DNA of 38,591 nucleotides from Candidatus Brachybacterium merdavium. Its GTDB lineage: Bacteria; Actinomycetota; Actinomycetes; Actinomycetales; Dermabacteraceae. Position 1 is the stretch's first letter, and each line of letters opens with the position of its first letter. The notes below the pieces were generated by a model, which saw nothing but the letters and a program-made list of their open reading frames with translations, had not been told where the DNA came from and did no database searches. The translations under genes and the position numbers were made by a program. This document shows positions 35,430-38,591 of this stretch, in pieces. The DNA lies in contig DWZH01000065.1 in assembly GCA_019118275.1 (NCBI GenBank), positions 1 to 38,591 of the forward strand, read 5' to 3'.

Positions 35430-36809
35430 GTGACTTCTGCCCTGCTCACCGACCTCTACGAGCTGACGATGCTGCGCGCCGCCCGCGACGCCGGCATCGA
35501 CTCCCGGCGCTGCGTGTTCGAGGTGTTCACCCGCTCCCTCCCCGACGGCCGCCGCTACGGGGCGCTGGCCGGCACCGGACGCATCCTGGAGGCGATCGCC
35601 GATTTCCGCTTCGACGAGGCGGATCTGCGGTACCTGCGCCGCACCGGTGCCCTGGACGAGGGCACCCTCGACCACCTCGCCGAGTACCGCTTCACCGGGG
35701 ACATGCACGGCTACGAGGAGGGGGAGCTGTACTTCCCGGGCTCCCCGGTGCTGCGCGTCGAGGGCACCTTCGGCAACGCGGTGCTGCTGGAGACGGTGAT
35801 CCTGTCGATCCTCAACCACGACAGCGGGGTGGCCTCGGCCGGCTCCCGCATGGTCGCCGCCGCCCGAGGGCGGCCCTGCATCGAGATGGGCGGCCGCCGC
35901 GTGCACGAGGACGCCGCGATCGCCGCCGCCCGCGCCGCCTACGTGGTCGGATTCGACTCGACCTCGAACCTGGCCGCCGGAGCCCACTACCGGGTGCCCG
36001 TGGCGGGCACCGCGGCCCATGCCTTCACCCTGCTGTTCGACAGCGAGGAGGAGGCATTCCGCGCTCAGCTGGCCTCCCAGGGGGCCGGGACCACGCTCCT
36101 CGTGGACACCTACGACGTCGAGCACGCGGTGCGCACCGCCGTGGAACTGGCGGGCCCCGAGCTGGGGGCGATCCGGCTCGACTCCGGCGACCTCCTGGCC
36201 CAGGCCGGGCAGCTGCGCCGGCTGCTGGACTCGCTGGGGGCCACCGACACGAAGATCACCGCCACCGGCGACCTGGACGAGCACCGCGTCGAGGAGCTCG
36301 CCGATGCCCCGATCGACGGCTACGGGATCGGGACCAGGCTGGTGACCGGCGGTGGGCACCCGGCGCCCGGTTTCGTGTACAAACTGGTCGAACGGGAGGG
36401 CGACGACGGGCTGATGCATCCGGTCGGCAAGCGCTCCCAGGACAAGGCGACCCCGGGATCGGGCAAGAGCGCCTACCGCATGCTCGTCGAGGGGCGGGCC
36501 CATGCCGAGCTGGTGCTGCCGGGAGAGGAGGAGGTCGCGCAGTTCGAACGGGAGCTGACCGCGGAGCTGATCTCCACCGATGCCTCCCCTGCCTGGCAGC
36601 GCACCGAGCTGCGGGCGCTGCAGGTGCCGCTGATCCGCGGCGGAGAGCCGCTCGATCCGCAGCGCGCGCCCGAGCTGGCTCGACGAGCCCGTGAGCGGCA
36701 TGCGGCCTCGCTCGCCGAGCTGGGACTGTCGGCCGCGGACGGCCCGGACGGTCCGGTCGCGATCCCTACGGTCACCGACGGCGCGGAGGCAGCGCACGTG
36801 CTGCGCTGA
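35430..36809 (+). CDS. pncB: Nicotinate phosphoribosyltransferase
   Basis: A 459-residue enzyme joining nicotinate and PRPP to nicotinate mononucleotide, the first step of the Preiss-Handler NAD salvage path. Features are LLTDLYELTM at the N-terminus, NHDSGVASAGSRMVAAARGRP near the active-site His region, GFDSTSNLAAG, IRLDSGDL, YGIGTRLVTGG and VGKRSQDKATPGSGKSAYR. GTG 35430 is chosen from the TACGGT spacing; the upstream frame is not family-like. Length matches bacterial PncB. It is cytosolic and monocistronic here, convergent with the helicase gene. Confidence 0.96.
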   Translation: MTSALLTDLYELTMLRAARDAGIDSRRCVFEVFTRSLPDGRRYGALAGTGRILEAIADFRFDEADLRYLRRTGALDEGTLDHLAEYRFTGDMHGYEEGELYFPGSPVLRVEGTFGNAVLLETVILSILNHDSGVASAGSRMVAAARGRPCIEMGGRRVHEDAAIAAARAAYVVGFDSTSNLAAGAHYRVPVAGTAAHAFTLLFDSEEEAFRAQLASQGAGTTLLVDTYDVEHAVRTAVELAGPELGAIRLDSGDLLAQAGQLRRLLDSLGATDTKITATGDLDEHRVEELADAPIDGYGIGTRLVTGGGHPAPGFVYKLVEREGDDGLMHPVGKRSQDKATPGSGKSAYRMLVEGRAHAELVLPGEEEVAQFERELTAELISTDASPAWQRTELRALQVPLIRGGEPLDPQRAPELARRARERHAASLAELGLSAADGPDGPVAIPTVTDGAEAAHVLR

Positions 36810-36851
36810 CGAGTGCGTCCGACGCGGCCCGGCATCTTCAGGGAGCGGCGG

Positions 36852-38591
36852 TCAGCGGCGGCCGACGAACCATCCGCGCACGGTGTCGATCCGCGCCTGG
36901 ATCTGGTCGGCGCTGGCCTGGGCCACCGCCGGGCCCCCGCAGCGGCTGCGCAGGGTGTTGTGCACCGAGCCATGAGGAGAACCGGACCTCTTCGACCAGG
37001 CCGATACCAGCGCGCTGAGCTCCTTGCGCAGGTCCATCAGCTGCCGGTGGTCGACCGCCGACGGGGTCTGCGGTCGCGTCGTGCCCCCATCGCGCATGCG
37101 CTCCTGCTGCTGCGCCTGGTGCTGCTGGAGGACCGTGCGCATCTGATCGGCGTCCAGCAGCCCGGGGATGCCCAGGTACTCCTGCTCGTCCTCGCTGCCC
37201 GCCATCCCGCCTGCCCCGTATTCGCCGCCGTCGAACAGCACGCGGTCGAACGAGGCCTGCGACTCGAGTGCCTCGAAGGTCATCTCCAGCTGGTCGGAGG
37301 CCTGCTCGCTGCGGTTCGCCTCCTCCAGCAGGGACTCGTCCAGCCCGGTGAGCTCGTCGCCGGTGTCGGGGCGACGGTCGAGGACGTGGTCGCGCTCCTC
37401 CTCCATGGCCGCGGCATGGGCCATCAGGATCGGCACCGAGGGCAGGAACACGCTGGCGGTCTCGCCTCGGGTGCGCGAGCGCACGAAGCGCCCGACGGCC
37501 TGCGCGAAGAACATGGGAGTGGCGGTGGAGGTCGCGTAGACGCCCACCGCCAGCCGAGGCACGTCCACACCCTCGGAGACCATGCGCACCGCGACCATCC
37601 ATCGGTCGTCGGAGGTGGAGAAGTCCTCGATGCGCTGACCGGCTCCGACGTCGTCGGACAGCACCACGGTCGGTGGCTGTCCGCTGATCTCCTCCAGGGT
37701 GGCCGCGTAGGCGCGCGCGGCCTTCTGGTCGGTGGCGATCACCAGTCCCCCGGCATCGGGCACGTGCCGGCGGACCTCGGTCAGGCGCCGATCCGCGGCC
37801 GAGAGGACCGACTGGATCCATTCGCCCTTGGGGTCCAGTGCGGTGCGCCAGGCCTGCTGGGTGATGTCCTTGGTCTCGAGCGCACCGAGCTGCGCGGAGA
37901 CCTCGTCACCGGTCTTGGTGCGCCAGTGCATGCGTCCGGAGTAGGTCATGAACAGCACCGGGCGCACCACGTGGTCGCGCAGCGCCTCGCCGTAGCCGTA
38001 GGTGTAGTCGGCCTTCGAGTGCAGGAAGCCCTCGCCGTCCTCCTCGTACGTGACGAAGGGGATCTCCGCGTCGTCGGAGCGGAACGGGGTGCCGGTCAGC
38101 GACAGCCGGCGGGTCGCGGGGTCGAAGGCGTCACGCACGCCGTCCCCCCAGGTCAGCGAATCGCCCGCATGGTGGATCTCGTCGAGGATCACCAGGGTGC
38201 GGTCGGCCTCGGTGCGGGCGCGGTGCAGGGCGGGGTGCATGCCGACCTGCGCGTAGGTCACGGCCACGCCCTGGAAGTGGGAGCCGTGGGCGCCCTGCGC
38301 ATTGGTGAAGTTGGGGTCCAGGGAGATGCCCACCCGGGCGGCGGCATCAGCCCACTGTGTCTTCAGATGCTCGGTGGGGGCGACCACGGTGATGCGGCGG
38401 ACCGTCCCCTCGGACAGCAGGCCGGCGGCGATCTGCAGCGCGAAGGTGGTCTTGCCCGCGCCGGGCGTCGCCACGGCCATGAAGTCGCGCGGCGCCGCGG
38501 TGCGGTACTGCTCGAGCGCTTCGGCCTGCCAGGCGCGCAACTTGGGGACGGTGCCCCAGGCGGCTCGCTCGGGGTACGCCACGGGCAGCGA
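36852..38591 (-). CDS. Actinobacterial DEAD/DEAH-type SF2 helicase (5' end may lie outside window)
   Basis: At least 576 residues of a superfamily 2 helicase. It contains YPERAAWGTVPKLRAWQAEAL near the start, Walker A ATPGAGKTT (38-46), VVAPTEHLKTQW, DEIHHAGD, LSLTGTPFRSD and QAVGRFVRSR. The last quarter is Gln/Glu-rich and then basic, unlike the core. Homologues sit near pncB, clpS and murI in many actinobacteria; the role is presumably in DNA or RNA metabolism but is not established to my knowledge. GTG 38582 could be a start, but the frame stays open to the edge and homologues as I recall them have extra residues before YPERAAW, so I treat it as running off the right end. Confidence 0.93.
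   Translation of the reverse strand, partial: SLPVAYPERAAWGTVPKLRAWQAEALEQYRTAAPRDFMAVATPGAGKTTFALQIAAGLLSEGTVRRITVVAPTEHLKTQWADAAARVGISLDPNFTNAQGAHGSHFQGVAVTYAQVGMHPALHRARTEADRTLVILDEIHHAGDSLTWGDGVRDAFDPATRRLSLTGTPFRSDDAEIPFVTYEEDGEGFLHSKADYTYGYGEALRDHVVRPVLFMTYSGRMHWRTKTGDEVSAQLGALETKDITQQAWRTALDPKGEWIQSVLSAADRRLTEVRRHVPDAGGLVIATDQKAARAYAATLEEISGQPPTVVLSDDVGAGQRIEDFSTSDDRWMVAVRMVSEGVDVPRLAVGVYATSTATPMFFAQAVGRFVRSRTRGETASVFLPSVPILMAHAAAMEEERDHVLDRRPDTGDELTGLDESLLEEANRSEQASDQLEMTFEALESQASFDRVLFDGGEYGAGGMAGSEDEQEYLGIPGLLDADQMRTVLQQHQAQQQERMRDGGTTRPQTPSAVDHRQLMDLRKELSALVSAWSKRSGSPHGSVHNTLRSRCGGPAVAQASADQIQARIDTVRGWFVGRR

Overview
The window is GC-rich DNA with the gene content of an actinobacterium. 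Pointers are a mycothiol-dependent maleylpyruvate isomerase-type protein, an MhuD-like haem monooxygenase, a full-length Lhr helicase coupled to a Nei-type glycosylase, DUF2017, DUF3618 and DUF4916 proteins, ClpS next to DUF2017, and many start codons lying 6-7 nt behind a TANNNT box (leaderless mRNAs). A micrococcal lineage such as Brachybacterium (Dermabacteraceae) is my best guess from overall resemblance; the sequence alone does not prove a genus. I see no insertion sequence, prophage, integron or CRISPR array.

Layout. 1-9.7 kb: the 5' end of a superoxide dismutase gene, the translationally coupled DNA-repair pair lhr-nei, tRNA-Arg, a hydroxysteroid-dehydrogenase-like SDR, a THEM6-like thioesterase, and one uninterrupted frame joining a complete oligoribonuclease to a complete YihS/AGE-type sugar isomerase. 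9.7-16.4 kb: a thiamine-binding-type protein, tRNA-His, a uronate-dehydrogenase-like SDR, a cytochrome P450 with an unusual I-helix, a stress-type SDR, an isochorismatase-fold hydrolase, a membrane-anchored alpha/beta hydrolase and a DinB/MDMPI protein. 16.5-22.9 kb: a one-carbon module with a GntR regulator divergent from a dimethylglycine-oxidase-like flavoenzyme, then an IclR regulator divergent from a two-gene operon of a DmdA-like folate-dependent demethylase and a MetF-like reductase.

23-31 kb: L-lactate dehydrogenase, a CYP152-type P450 peroxygenase, an MhuD-like protein lacking the expected haem-ligand histidine, tRNA-Lys, several small housekeeping or accessory genes, a probable gene remnant, an SDR without its catalytic tyrosine, tRNA-Leu, and a histidine phosphatase/DUF4916 pair. 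31-38.6 kb: housekeeping genes clpS-DUF2017 and murI-MBL-rph-rdgB on the minus strand, divergent pncB, and an SF2 helicase entering from the right edge.

How the genes may work together. In the one-carbon module, the flavoenzyme would oxidise an N-methyl group and pass it to tetrahydrofolate as 5,10-methylene-THF. The DmdA-like protein would move a methyl group from an unknown substrate to tetrahydrofolate, and the MetF-like enzyme would interconvert 5-methyl- and 5,10-methylene-THF. Two separate regulators, each with a candidate operator in its divergent intergenic region, suggest two related inducing substrates. This module and the Orn-isomerase fusion are the parts most worth pursuing.
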